Below are positions 35,510-49,759 of a stretch of 64,000 nt of DNA, one piece after another (positions within the stretch are counted from its first letter, which is position 1; each line of letters starts with the position of its first letter). The position numbers and the translations under genes are program-made. The notes below the pieces were generated by a model. It ran no database searches and was not told the origin of the DNA. It saw only the letters and a list, made by a program, of their open reading frames with translations. Source of the DNA: Neckera pumila (taxonomy: Eukaryota > Streptophyta > Bryopsida > Hypnales > Neckeraceae); the NCBI GenBank assembly GCA_963969595.1, contig OZ018413.1, positions 870,501 to 934,500 on the forward strand, in the 5' to 3' direction.

Positions 35510-37040
35510 TAAATGGATGAGAAACAGTTATCATTGAACTGATAAAAAAAGTTTAGTTTAAAGAAATGGCTGTTGTACTGTCATGTGGAAAGTGCTTCTA
35601 CCTTCCATCCCCTATGGCCAGTCATTTGCAAGTCATTTCGAAAGTTATGACAAATCCATTATAAATCTGACGTGGACAGCCATGTCGGAAGTCATTATAT
35701 AGTCATTTAGAAGTTGCAAGGGAATCTTTGTGCCATTCAAATGGACTACCACGTGGCAAGTCATTCCATAGTCATCCTAAAGTGACGAGGATTTAGGGTT
35801 CAAATCACTCCCTAAGGACAAAGGAAGTCATTTTCCTGTCATTTTTAAGTTGCAATGATGTACGCAAGGAGTATATTGCCCATTACATGCAAAGTTGCAT
35901 GAGTACATTTAAAGTTCCACAACAATATTCCATATACAATACACCATACGCAATACATTATATGCCATACATTGTATTTGACAAAATGTGTTGTATGGCT
36001 TCCAAAGCCACTTAGTGTGTGAATATAAAGAGCTGAAATGACAAGCCCTTTATACAAGTGGGGTGGTAGGAGGCAAGACAAACCGTGTGGGATATGTAAA
36101 ATGCAAAAATTGTGTTCTAATTAACATTTCAAACCTCATTTAGGCATAGTATATGACTTTTTTCAAAAAACTTTGAACTAATAAAAGTTGAGAAATAAAT
36201 CCTTCTTTCATCTTCAAAAATCTATTTCAGAATTCAAGACTCAATTCAAAAATTATGGATAAATTAGAGAAAGTCAAATGAAAAGGATATTTTTTTGGAC
36301 ATTTTCAAACATTTTTTTTGAATTTTGTCTATCCTTATTGTATGCGCAAGGTTGAATGCTCCCTAGAGGTGGCTAATTCTAGCAAAGACAATTTATCTAA
36401 TAAGAGACATCAAATTGTTGATAGATGACAATTTATCAGCACCTGACAATTTATTAGCACAATTCTATTCCTAATGCCTAAAAGAGCTTATATAAGAAAT
36501 CCCTCACAATGTGCTTCTTGTGACCCCTATAGGTTCAAAGCTAAATCATATAAGCTATTCAAACATTATTTAATAACAATGGCAAAAATTGTCAAAAATA
36601 ATTGCTTCCGTATTTGTAGGATACTAAATAAATTATACAGGAAAATCCAAGGAAGAAAGCAATATATACCACTAAAAAAGAGAAGCCGTCATGAATTTGT
36701 CAGTTAAGGGTGGTCTTACTAATCTATCAAAGTAACACCCTAATCTTCAATGATATTATCATGCATTTGCAATGCAAAAATCTTAAATTTTTCTATTATT
36801 TCAATGAGTGCATATTCAAAGTAATTAGATTGTAATTGCCTAGTATTTATTAATTTGTTTGTGGACGACACATTGTTTTGCCAAATTTGCATCTATCAAC
36901 AACATGGCAATTAGAAACATCCTAAAGAATATAACTATTTTGTACCAAAGTACCTAGTAAGGTGTAGTGACTATAAAGTCATTCCGTAGAGGCCCTGCAC
37001 TGAAACCTAGGTTGCTCAAAACATCTTTTTTTGCCATGTC
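35510..37040. other. AT-rich interior of the CACTA element, no gene
   Basis: AGTCATT and GTCATTT words recur around 35610-35840. At 36155-36310 lies a diverged copy of the fold-back arm seen at 42064. The 77-aa ORF at 36474 has no recognised family. Confidence 0.4.
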
Positions 37041-37389
37041 TTTTGTAGTGGCGTCTTTCTTTTTCTTTTTCCATCTACAAGCCAAAACTTCTAGAAGTTG
37101 TCTACCAGCTGTACTTTAGTCACTTTTTAGTTGTGCTGTAATGAAGGTAAGTTGCAATGGAATGCTGCTCTGCCACATCAGAAAGTCGACAATGCTATGA
37201 GTGGAGTGTAGTGGATGAAACTCGCCCCTTGTTCACTCTTCATTTTGTAGTTGCAGATGTGACTCTACCTTTACTGGAGGTTGTAGAGTTAGCAGAGCTA
37301 GTGCAATTAAAAAGCCCTAGTTGTTTTGAAGTCACATTTTCCATGAAGTTGTTCTTTGCAGTCACATATTTGCCCATTTTCTTGTAGTG

Positions 37390-38717
37390 ATATTTACTAA
37401 GTCTCTTCTTCTTTTTATGCTACAGTGTTGACCCCTTAAAGGTTTCAATCTTTTAAAATTGAAAATATTAGAAATGTATGGTGATAAACAAAATTGAATA
37501 CAAATTTGAAATGTTTTCATTTCAAACAGTCATATCATGAGCATCAATGGACAAAGTTCAAAAGTAGATATACCAATGTTAGGGTGTACAATATATTGTA
37601 CCTTATTATGGAAGTTTGAAGGACAAATTAGTTTTGATTTGAAAGAATATCAATTTCAAAGTTAGCCATGTGCACCATAAATTATAATTACTTTATCTTT
37701 TTGTCAAATTTTTCTTAGAAACTCAACAAACTTTTTGTGCCTTTGCATTTTGCTATGCATTGTTTTGTCTTCTGGGTGCATAGTAATAGAATGCCACTTC
37801 TGTTTTGTCAATGGGCTCAATTTGATTTAGTTAAATTTACATGCTTAATTTTTGGAACCCCCTCCCTCCCTACTTGTATTTTTGGAACTCAGTTCCCCGT
37901 GCATTCCATATGGGATATTTAAGTCAAATTCAGTACCCATATTAGAATCCATATTTTGTATTTTGTGTTTTGAACCCATATGGCCATATGGAACTCATGT
38001 TAGAACCCATAATTGTACCCATATTAGTACCCATATTAATGTCCATATCTTGTATTTTGTATTAGTATCCATACCCTATATTATGTACCCATTTTTGGAC
38101 AGCTAAGAGCATGTATTTGACAAACATCAACGGCTCTAGATTTTTTAGAGGATCAACGGCATTTGGAAGGGGGGACTTTTTCTGAATTCAAATCAATGGC
38201 TCTTGATTTTTATAAGAGAGGAGGGGGAGGAATTGAAATCCAAACACCATATTTGCATCTTTTCAGTATATAGTTTCAAGTTGTTATACACAAAAGTTGA
38301 AGGAATTTGCCATTTTAAAGAATTTAAAATTTTAACAATTTGACATACAAATTATGTTGGTTCTCAGAATATTTAAAGTTTTGTTTGCATTGGCCATTGT
38401 AGAACATGGGATTCCATTAGCCATTGTAGAAAGAGTACTAGTATAGATTGCATTAGCCATTGTAGAGAGAGTACTGGTATAGATTGCATTGGCCATTGTA
38501 TAGAGAATATTGAAATAGGTAATTGTTGCATTTGAAATATTTATTGAATAAGACAAATTCTATAGAACATGTTATCATGAAGAGCCATCACAAGGACCCA
38601 TCAAGTAATGTATTGGTACAAGACAGCCTCATAGCTCAACAATACATACTCAAGATCCACAATTAAAATTCCAATAACAATCCTTTAGGTCAAAACTGGT
38701 GTAGGTTAGGAGATCTT
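37390..38717. other. AT-rich gene-free DNA with short repeat tracts
   Basis: At 37910-38095 degenerate units of ACCCATATTA/GTACCCATATTAGT repeat. At about 38395-38510 two to three copies of a 45-bp unit (CATTAGCCATTGTAGARAGAG, then TACTRGTATAGATTG) stand in tandem. No coding signal. Confidence 0.5.
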
Positions 38718-39907
38718 TTAACCTCTAAAGGCCATTGTCCCTTCTTTTATAAGAAACCCCATTTTAAGTGACGAGCCCTAGTTTTTATGACGGATTTTAG
38801 ATGATGTCAATGTTGACAACCCCAAATTTTTATGTCAGCAAAAATGTACAATGTAATATCAATATTGACAATCCAATGTTTTTATCTCAACATTGATGTT
38901 ATTTTGGACATTTTTGTAGACACAAAATTTTTGGGTTGTTAACATGAACATCACCTAAAATCTGTTATAAAAAATTAGGGCTTGTCACCTAAAATGGGAT
39001 TTTTTTATAGTGTTCAAGGGACAAATGCAATTTTGGGCAGGTGCCTACGGGCTAAAATTTTGTTCTGATTTTTTTTACCTTTTTTTGAAGATAGAAAAAT
39101 TGATTAGCTTCATAAGAATATAATTTTTTTTCAATTGGTGCTTGGGAACAAAAGTTATGCCCAAATAAGCTCAAAACAGGAGAGAGGGTGCAACAAAAAA
39201 ATATTCAAAATTTGAATTTTTTTTTTTGAATTTTTTTTCTCATAGATTATGTTTTTTGTACTTGGAAAGCTTTGATTCATTCCAATTGGATTTGTTATGA
39301 GAAATTTATGGACAATCTTGTCTTTTGGGCAATTAGAGCATCTTCTTCAAAAAATAATTTATAGGATTCATTTCAAAATGCCATTTTTACAATTTTTCAA
39401 AAAAAAAAATTGACAAGGTTTAGTCTTCTTGCTAGAAAAATCTCACCATTGGGATTTGTGTATTTAAATTCAATTTTAGAGATAATAATAACTTCAATTT
39501 TCCTTCTATCTCGTACCTACTTCTACTTAACAATTTTCTAAAGTATGAAAATTAAGTATTTTTGAATTTTTTTTCCTAGACCCTCAATTCAATTCTCCAC
39601 CATAAAGATTTAAAGCTCAAAACTCTTTAGTGCAAAAAATTAAAGTTAAAAAAGTTCAAAGTCAATAATCTAGTCCCGCAATGTGCTGAAAAATTGATTT
39701 TTTTTCACTTTAAACGCAAATATCTTGCAATGTGTGTGGTCAAAAGTTATGAAATTTTTTCTATACATTTTCATACTAGTAAGGTGTAATAAACTACGGT
39801 TAGATGTGCAAAAAAAATAGTTTTCAAAATTTTTTACTCTTTGTTACGGAAATGGTAGTTTGAGTCTTTTTTAGCAAAAAAGAACGTCTTGGGCCTTTCG
39901 GGATTAA
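38718..39907. mobile_element. TIR element, copy B (1190 bp including a nested insertion)
   Basis: Ends TTAACCTCTAAAGGCCA and (reverse complement) TTAATCCCGAAAGGCCC. The interior matches copy A (6830-7754) in reverse orientation. Without the 271 bp of nested element plus duplication it would be about 919 bp, the family size. Confidence 0.82.
38745..39012. mobile_element. Fold-back CACTA-like mini-element nested in TIR copy B (268 bp)
   Basis: The arms (about 38750-38835 and 38925-39005) are inverted repeats sharing CCCATTTTA(A/G)GTGAC, AGCCCTA and GATTTTAG words. The right end reads (reverse complement) CACTATAAAAAAATCCC. TTC flanks both sides (38742-38744, 39013-39015). The sister copy A has an uninterrupted CATTGTCCCTTTAAGGGACA at the same place, which fits an empty site. 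No coding capacity. Confidence 0.75.
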
Positions 39908-40894
39908 TTCTTATGTATCTATATCTATCTCTTTGTATTGACAAATGTAGAATGCACTAGGTATAAATAGACATGACCAAATTCATAAAATAGTGCTCAA
40001 AAAGTGAAGCCATGATTCTATCTATGATCCAAGCCATAGAATGAAAGCCATGACCAAAAAGACTTATCAGGGAAGCCACAACTATTGCATCAAATGATTT
40101 GAGTTGCCTTTCATATACTACACATCTTTTTGTGCTATTTTTCTATGTTCTTTCATCTTCCATTGTTTACAATTATAAACATCATATAATAAAAAGTTGA
40201 TGAATAATTTTTTGAGGCTAAATATTTCAATATTTTTTGGTCTAGTGTTTATTTTTAAATAAGTTTATGAAGATACATGTCTCTTATTGAAGATAACTTA
40301 AATTTACAAAGATAGTTGTAGAAGATCCTCCAATAGTGGTATCTATTTTGCAAAGCCTTGATGCCATGGTAATTGCTCTTTGCAAGTTTGTGAAGAAAAC
40401 CAAATTTAATAATTAACTTCTCTTCATTTTATAAGATAATACTTAATACCAAATCATCTTTTTGGTCATTGATGCTTTTTGCACAATGATTTTGAAATTA
40501 TAGATCTAGACAAGTGATTTACCATATGCGAGATGCATGCATTGCAAACTCATATATAATGATCAATCCAACAAAATTATTTGAGTTGTCATTTTATAAG
40601 AGGCAAAATGGCATTGATTTTTGTGGATTATGGTTGTACTATCTATCTATAAAACCCGTAAAGCCAATTATACCGTTCATAAATTAGACTTTGTAGATGT
40701 GTTATCATTTGAGGGTGATATTCCCTAGACATTCTTGGTGGTAGTTACACTTCTTTTTACTCTTCACACTCTAATTTAGAATTGTCTAAGTGAAAGAGGA
40801 CATGACTATGATTAGATTTGTCTTAGATTTTTATATAAGTGTTGCTTTGTGTGCTTTAGAATTCTTTTACTTGATACATAAATGTCCAACGGTG
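39908..40894. other. AT-rich gene-free DNA
   Basis: Nothing recognisable; stops are dense in all frames. Confidence 0.5.
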
Positions 40895-41122
40895 CTAGTA
40901 CGTGAGCCCAAGAATGCAAGCTTGTGAGCATTGAGCCTATAGTACACCTATAATATAGATACCATACACTATAGAAGGTGTATGTATCATGAACACCTAT
41001 AATATGAGTATTTGTAACATATGTATCCTATAATCATAGATGGTTTCTATAGTATTTATACCTATAACATAGGTGTTTAGTATTCTCGGCTCATGGGCTC
41101 ACATTCCTATGCTCACATAATA
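40895..41122. repeat. Fold-back element with internal CACCTATAATAT repeats
   Basis: Left-end words GTGAGCCCAAGAATGC and GTGAGCA recur inverted at 41085-41117 (TGGGCTCACATTCCTATGCTCAC). The centre holds several CACCTATAATAT/ATACCTATAACAT units, also partly inverted. MITE-like; no coding capacity. Confidence 0.6.
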
Positions 41123-42063
41123 GCAACCCTCCATAAATGTCACCTATTCTAAAAGGATTTTCAAAATTATTTAGGTTTTTGTGATGCAAAGTCAAATGAA
41201 GTACTATACAAATCAACTCATATAAGCCTTTTACATCCAAATACATTAAAATATGAAACCTATAATTATAGGCTTCATTCCAAAAAATAAGAAAAAAACC
41301 ATAAGACTCACAAGCTCATATTATCATAGGCGCCCCTGTTAGCACCCTTATATTGCAACCTGATGTGTTTTGATCTTTTCTTGATTGCAATTAATAGCCA
41401 TGTTTGCTTCATTTGCACTTGAGAGGACACATATCACTTTTTATTTAATAATTTTTTAAGGATGAAAATAATGTTATTTTTTATGGATTGCTTTTTCTAA
41501 AAGTTTGAACTCAATTATTCATAATATATTTTTTTGACTCAAAATATGTAGTCCAAAAACTTCAAGTTATAAAGATTCAAAGTCTCATAAGCTACTTTGT
41601 CACAATGTCCTAATTGCACTAGTAAAAAAACCTGCGACTAAAACAATCGAAAATTGTTGTTTACTCTAGTTGTTTTAGTCACATTGTCCCAGTCAAAATT
41701 ACACTAAAATCTGTTGATTTTCTCAATTTGTTTTTGTCAAATCCAAAAAAGAAAAAAACACAAAATTTTTTTATAGCCCAAAATTTCCGGACAGTCAAAC
41801 TTTTGTTGCCTAAAATTTTCTAGGTAGCAAACAAAATTTTTACTTGCTACTAAAAAATGTAGGGCAGTTTGAATCACCCCACCGTCAACCACGGGGTTCA
41901 AACTCACAACCTCGTGGCTAAGAGCCTAAGGCCTTCATCAACAAACCACCATTACAATTATATGTGCACATGAATGATTTTATTTTATTTTATTTATCCA
42001 TTTCTAATTTTGTATATTTTAAACTCAGCAGACTATAACAGTCATTTTTGCATAGTAGAATAA

Positions 42064-42346
42064 CATTTTTCAAAAAACTTTGAACTAAGAAAAGCTGGAA
42101 AATGAAGCTGAATTTCATTTCCAAAAATTTGTTTGTAATTTTGAGTTCCTAATCAAAAGTTATAGACAAAATTCAAAGGGGATGTTTGAAAATGTTAAAG
42201 AAAATGTCTCTTGCAACCCTTCTCTAAACTTTGTCCATAACTTTTGATTAGAGATTCAAAATCACAAATGAATTTTTGAAGGTAAAAGTCAAATTTATTT
42301 TCCAACTTTTTTTAGTTCAAAATTTTTTGAAAAAAGTTATTTAACT
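42064..42346. repeat. Long inverted repeat (fold-back, arms about 125 bp)
   Basis: The left arm begins TTTTTCAAAAAACTTTGAAC and the right arm ends with its complement (GTTCAAAATTTTTTGAAAAAAG). Internal words AAATTTGTTTGTAATTTTGA and TCAAAAGTTATAGACAAA also have inverted counterparts. A diverged relative is at 36155-36310. Confidence 0.7.
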
Positions 42347-42578
42347 CTACGAAAATGGCCTCCCAAGTTTGCTGATTTTGTAAAACACTAAATTGTGAAT
42401 GACTAAGTTAAAATAAATTATTTTTATTTTACATAGAATTTCAACTGTGGTGTTTTGAACGTTGCGCAAATTATAAAAACTTATTTCAAATGTTTGTAAG
42501 TTTAAATTGTGTATTTGCATGCCTATCAATTTTAGGGATCATGTGAACAATCTTGTTGAGGATAATATAGGAAGAATT

Positions 42579-43444
42579 TTAAAACCTAAAGTTCCATGAC
42601 TTTATTTTCACCGAAAATGCTCAAAAATTGCCATTTCTAGTACAAGTACCCAATTTTTGAAAAAAAAAACATTTTTTGACACTTATAACCATAAGATCTT
42701 GTAGTATGCTAACTTGAGAACATGTGGTAAAAATTTCAAAAATTTCCACCGCGAGGATTGCAAGATATAAGCATTCAAATTCACTGAAACCATTTTTTTG
42801 GCCCTGCAAAAAATAGGGCAGCAACACTTCATGAGCTCACTTTTCAATGAAAAAATATCCAAAATGATGGTGCTATTTTGAATTCTTTTTTATAGACAAG
42901 TTGGCTACATGCTTGAAAATTTTCACTTCATTTGGAATTTTACAACATATAGGAAAAAAATAGTAAGTAGATAGTAGTAGAGAATGATTCAAAATACAAA
43001 ATTGTCAAGAATTTAATTATGGAATTGAAAAAGGCCAATCCTAGTGGTTGCAATGTTGTAATAAACAGTCTACATCTTATGAGAATCCATAACTATTCGC
43101 AAACTAAAAATCTTCATAACTGTTGATTCATTAATCAAAATAGGATGATTAAATGCTTTCTATGTATATATAATTCTAGAAAATCAATTTCAAATTTTTT
43201 GTTTTTAAAAAAAGTGATTTTCTCTAATCTGCCTGAACTGCCCAGTTACAAAAATAAATAAATATTAGGCCATAACTTTTTACTCACATTTCCAAACGTC
43301 ATGAAATTTAGTGCATATGAAAGATATTTCTTGTCCGCACCTTCTATTAAAATTTGGGCCAAAAATATGGAAATCTCTAGTCACACGTACCTGTCCAAAA
43401 TTGCTATGTAGCCAAAAAACGCATATTGGTCCTTTAGGGGTTAA
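42579..43444. mobile_element. TIR element, copy D (866 bp)
   Basis: Ends TTAAAACCTAAAGTTCC and (reverse complement) TTAACCCCTAAAGGACCA. It is the inverse counterpart of copy C, with close matches at both ends and across the TGCTGCCCTATTTTTTGC region. Fragments of the same family end at 43690 and cover about 44025-44217. Confidence 0.8.
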
Positions 43445-43991
43445 ACCAATTAGATCAATTTGTCATGGTTGTCCAAAATTGCAAGAAGAAATGACCTTCT
43501 TAGACAAAAAATTTTAATTGCAAGTTGAATTGATCTAAAATTTTGAAGCATTGAGCTAGTAGTGGAATACAACTTGGGTAAATTTTTACAAGAATTGTAT
43601 TCAACAAATATTGCATTAGGAAGGGCTTGCCCAAAAATAAAAATGGTTTGAAAGCATACTTTAGGCCTTTAAGGATTAATTAATTATTTTATTTGGCATC
43701 AATGTACTGACCATGCCCTATGATACAATTTCAAAATAACATGAATGTGCTAAGTAGAATCCAAAGGCTCTAAAAGATTCAAAAAAATTTCAAAAAAATT
43801 TCAAAAAAATTCTATACTCTTTAATATTTTGTTGATTTGGTCATTGCACTATTCAAATCAACAGGAATCTAGTAGCCATTTTGTTGTTTTTTACAGAAAG
43901 ATCAAAATTTAGTGAAAACAATCATTGCAGTATCCAAAACAATAAAAATCAGTTGATTTTTTGTTGATTTGGTTGTCATTTTCTAGTAGTG

Positions 43992-46275
43992 TAAAACCAT
44001 ATTTTTTTTCCCTTTGAATACATTCATCTTGTAATCTATGTGGTCAAAGTTCCTGAACTTTCTTCTAGACATTTTCATACTAATCTATTACAAGATCCTT
44101 CGGTTAGATATGCAAAAGAATGTCATTAAATTATTTTTGCGGCTCTTTATATTAGAAATGACAATTTTGAGCAGTTTTTGAAGAGAAAATGGCCTCAAGA
44201 CTTTAGGAATTAACACTTTCATTGTTTTACAAGAATGGAGTAGCAGTAAGGTATGGAGGGAGTAGTTTGTAACATAAAGTTGATAACCATATTTCAAAGT
44301 AATGTCGAATGCCATGACTAACAACCTAAAAGTCACTATGATTTTATTAACTACACATGTGGTTCTAAGTTCATATAGAATATGTCCAAATTTTGGTCTT
44401 TCATGTGAAATTTCTTCCCATTTTTTTCCCAAATCCATGATGAATTCCAATTATTACAATAAAATGTGAAAACAATATATGAAGTTTTTGTGACTTGCAA
44501 ATACCATGCCATTTTGTCTCTGAAAAATAAAAACTACATCTGCAATTCTGCATTGAAAAAACAGAGGAGGATTTTGAAGGTTGAATACGTGGTCATAGGC
44601 CCATATTTCACGGTTTAGGGTGTACGTGGACTGTCCGATAAGTGGACCGATGCACAGGCAGTTGGTTGCGACTTGTGAGCATTTGACAACTCCCCGCAAT
44701 GACCGCATGGCACCGACCCACCCTGGCTGCCGTACCCAGACCGCCAGTAGGAAAATCAACGGAATACGGTAGTACCGGTAACCAAGTATTTAGAAACTAA
44801 TAATCTAAAGTGTCTGTTGGGCGAATCTTCATCCGAGGTTTTCGTGCCTCCCGCCAGACCCGCCAAGGTTTCTCATCCATCGCACAACGGTCTTCCCGTG
44901 CGTCGTCCCAACGGTCCATCGGACAGTCCACGTCACTCTGCCAGCTCAGTCTCCCCCATGTCCCCATTGGCCGAATTCAAACCCGACCCCCGCGCGTTCC
45001 CATGTGTCACCTCCCTACAGTAAGGTAGTCCCCGCTCCCCCGCGGCCCCCCCCCCCGAGACGCGACGCGAGCAAGCGTTGCGCTTGCAGCGTCTGACTGC
45101 CTGACTGGTGCAGCAGCAGCAGCAGCTGCTGCTGCAGTGTATTTTTAGCCTCCTCATCGCGACGGACGGACCAGCATCGCGACTGACTGAAGGACTGAGC
45201 AGCCGGGATTGCATCCGTTGCCAGTGATTTCGGAACGTAAGAAAAAAGGCCCCCCAAAGAAGGGGGTGGACTGAACGAATTGGCCCCGCCCGTCACTGAA
45301 AAGCAAAATTCATTCGCAAGGGGCGTGCCTGTCCCAGCGAGGTGAAAGCCAGGCCTTGAATGCGCTCTGCTCACTTGCACTCCCCTGATGGTGCGAGAAA
45401 GCCAGCAAGTCCGTCAGTTGCATTGACCAATTTCGGTGGGAGAACGGAACGTTACTTGGCCGTTTGTGGAGGACCCACATTGTGCGCCTTTGCATGATGC
45501 ACACGCCCTGCTGCTGGGCAATGACATTCGGTTAAGCTGAAGCTTACCTTATGTAAGTTAGCACCAGCGACGGTGTGCAGTCAGCGCGGGAGCCAGGTTG
45601 AGGTTTCGTGTCGGAGAGCAGAGTGAGATGCAGCGAGAACGGAACATGGCGGGTTGAGTTAGGGTTTAGGTTGGTCTGTGGAGTGTAGGTTCAACCCCAG
45701 ACGTGCGATTGGTGTTGTTGGTTTTTTGATTGTTCTTGGGACACAGCGAAATTCTGTCTGTAGGGTTTGGGATTGGGTTGTGATCCAGGGTAGCGGAATT
45801 GCGCTGCTGTGTTAGCTCTGGGGTTTGGGTGTGCAGTTCGTCTGTGAGTCCAGGATCTAGCTCACATTATTGTTGTATGGAGAGCTGGTCGTGGATGCCA
45901 CGGAGGTCCACGGAAAGCGGGAATGATTTGGGCCTTGTATTGGTGCGCTAGATTTTGCAACATGTCGCTGGCATTGCTCGGTCTTATTGACCATGGATTG
46001 TCTTGGCGTACTTAGACAAGCTTAACCTCTTGAAATGAGCAATAAACACCTGAGAAGTGGCAATGCTGGATTCTGCATCAATTAATCCGATTGCGTTCTT
46101 GGAAAGGGAGTTCCGTGTTACGGAATGTCGACAATGGTTGGGAGAAGAAAGTAATTGACCAAGGAGTTTCAGCGGCAGATTCGATGGACGGTGTTTGCTT
46201 ATGATGCTCAATCTCGGCTGACTTCATGTGCTCAACAGTGCAACATTAAATTTTGGCCTCAAAGTTCCTGTGGAG
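43992..46275. other. Repeat fragment, then CpG-rich upstream region of the CDKD gene
   Basis: 44025-44217 is a TIR-family fragment. From about 44600 the DNA turns GC-richer, with a C/G-run near 45030-45060 and a (CAG)n(CTG)n palindrome at 45111-45137. ORFs here overlap on both strands with low-complexity composition, so none is called. A telo-box (TAGGGTTTA) lies at 45660-45668. Likely promoter and 5' UTR of the downstream kinase. Confidence 0.5.
45660..45668 (+). promoter_or_regulatory. Telo-box TAGGGTTTA upstream of CDKD
   Basis: Nine-base telo-box about 0.6 kb upstream of the CDKD start codon, followed by related TAGGGTTTGGG at 45760. Telo-boxes are common in plant promoters of cell-cycle and translation genes. 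Role inferred. Confidence 0.4.

Positions 46276-49759
<3,484 letters not shown>

Larger units (their letters stand above)
31668..37389. mobile_element. CACTA-type DNA transposon (5.7 kb) with TSD, invaded by a gag-like retroelement
   Basis: The left end CACTACAAGAAAAT (31668) and the right end (reverse complement, finishing at 37389) CACTACAAGAAAAT are identical over 14 bp. Both are flanked by ATA (31665-31667 and 37390-37392), the 3-bp duplication typical of the CACTA superfamily. Subterminal DNA has short repeats (CGACT words on the left, GTCACA words on the right). I see no TnpA/TnpD-type transposase, so it is non-autonomous. The CCGGA-rich stretch of about 31.9-35.5 kb with gag-like frames differs from both flanks and is best explained as a later insertion. 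Confidence 0.75.
41617..43991. mobile_element. Candidate CACTA-like element enclosing TIR copy D
   Basis: The left end CACTAGTAAAAAAACC is followed by an inverted pair CGACTAAAACAAT / AGTTGTTTTAGTC (41633-41681). The right end reads (reverse complement) CACTACTAGAAAATGAC, with GTTGATTT repeats in both subterminal zones (41708-41750, 43830-43970). The terminal repeats match only partly and the flanking triplets (TTG, TAA) differ, so pairing of these ends is uncertain. Confidence 0.35.

Noticed and set aside
36474..36707. 77-aa basic ORF
   Set aside because: Lies inside the CACTA element in AT-rich DNA, with no known motif; Lys/Arg content reflects A-richness.
45111..45137. CAG/CTG palindrome as a functional hairpin
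   Set aside because: A short triplet microsatellite; noted in the upstream region but nothing further supports a function.
44810..45504. Several overlapping ORFs in GC-rich DNA before CDKD
   Set aside because: Ser/Pro/Arg-rich low-complexity frames on both strands, as expected by chance in GC-rich promoter or leader DNA.
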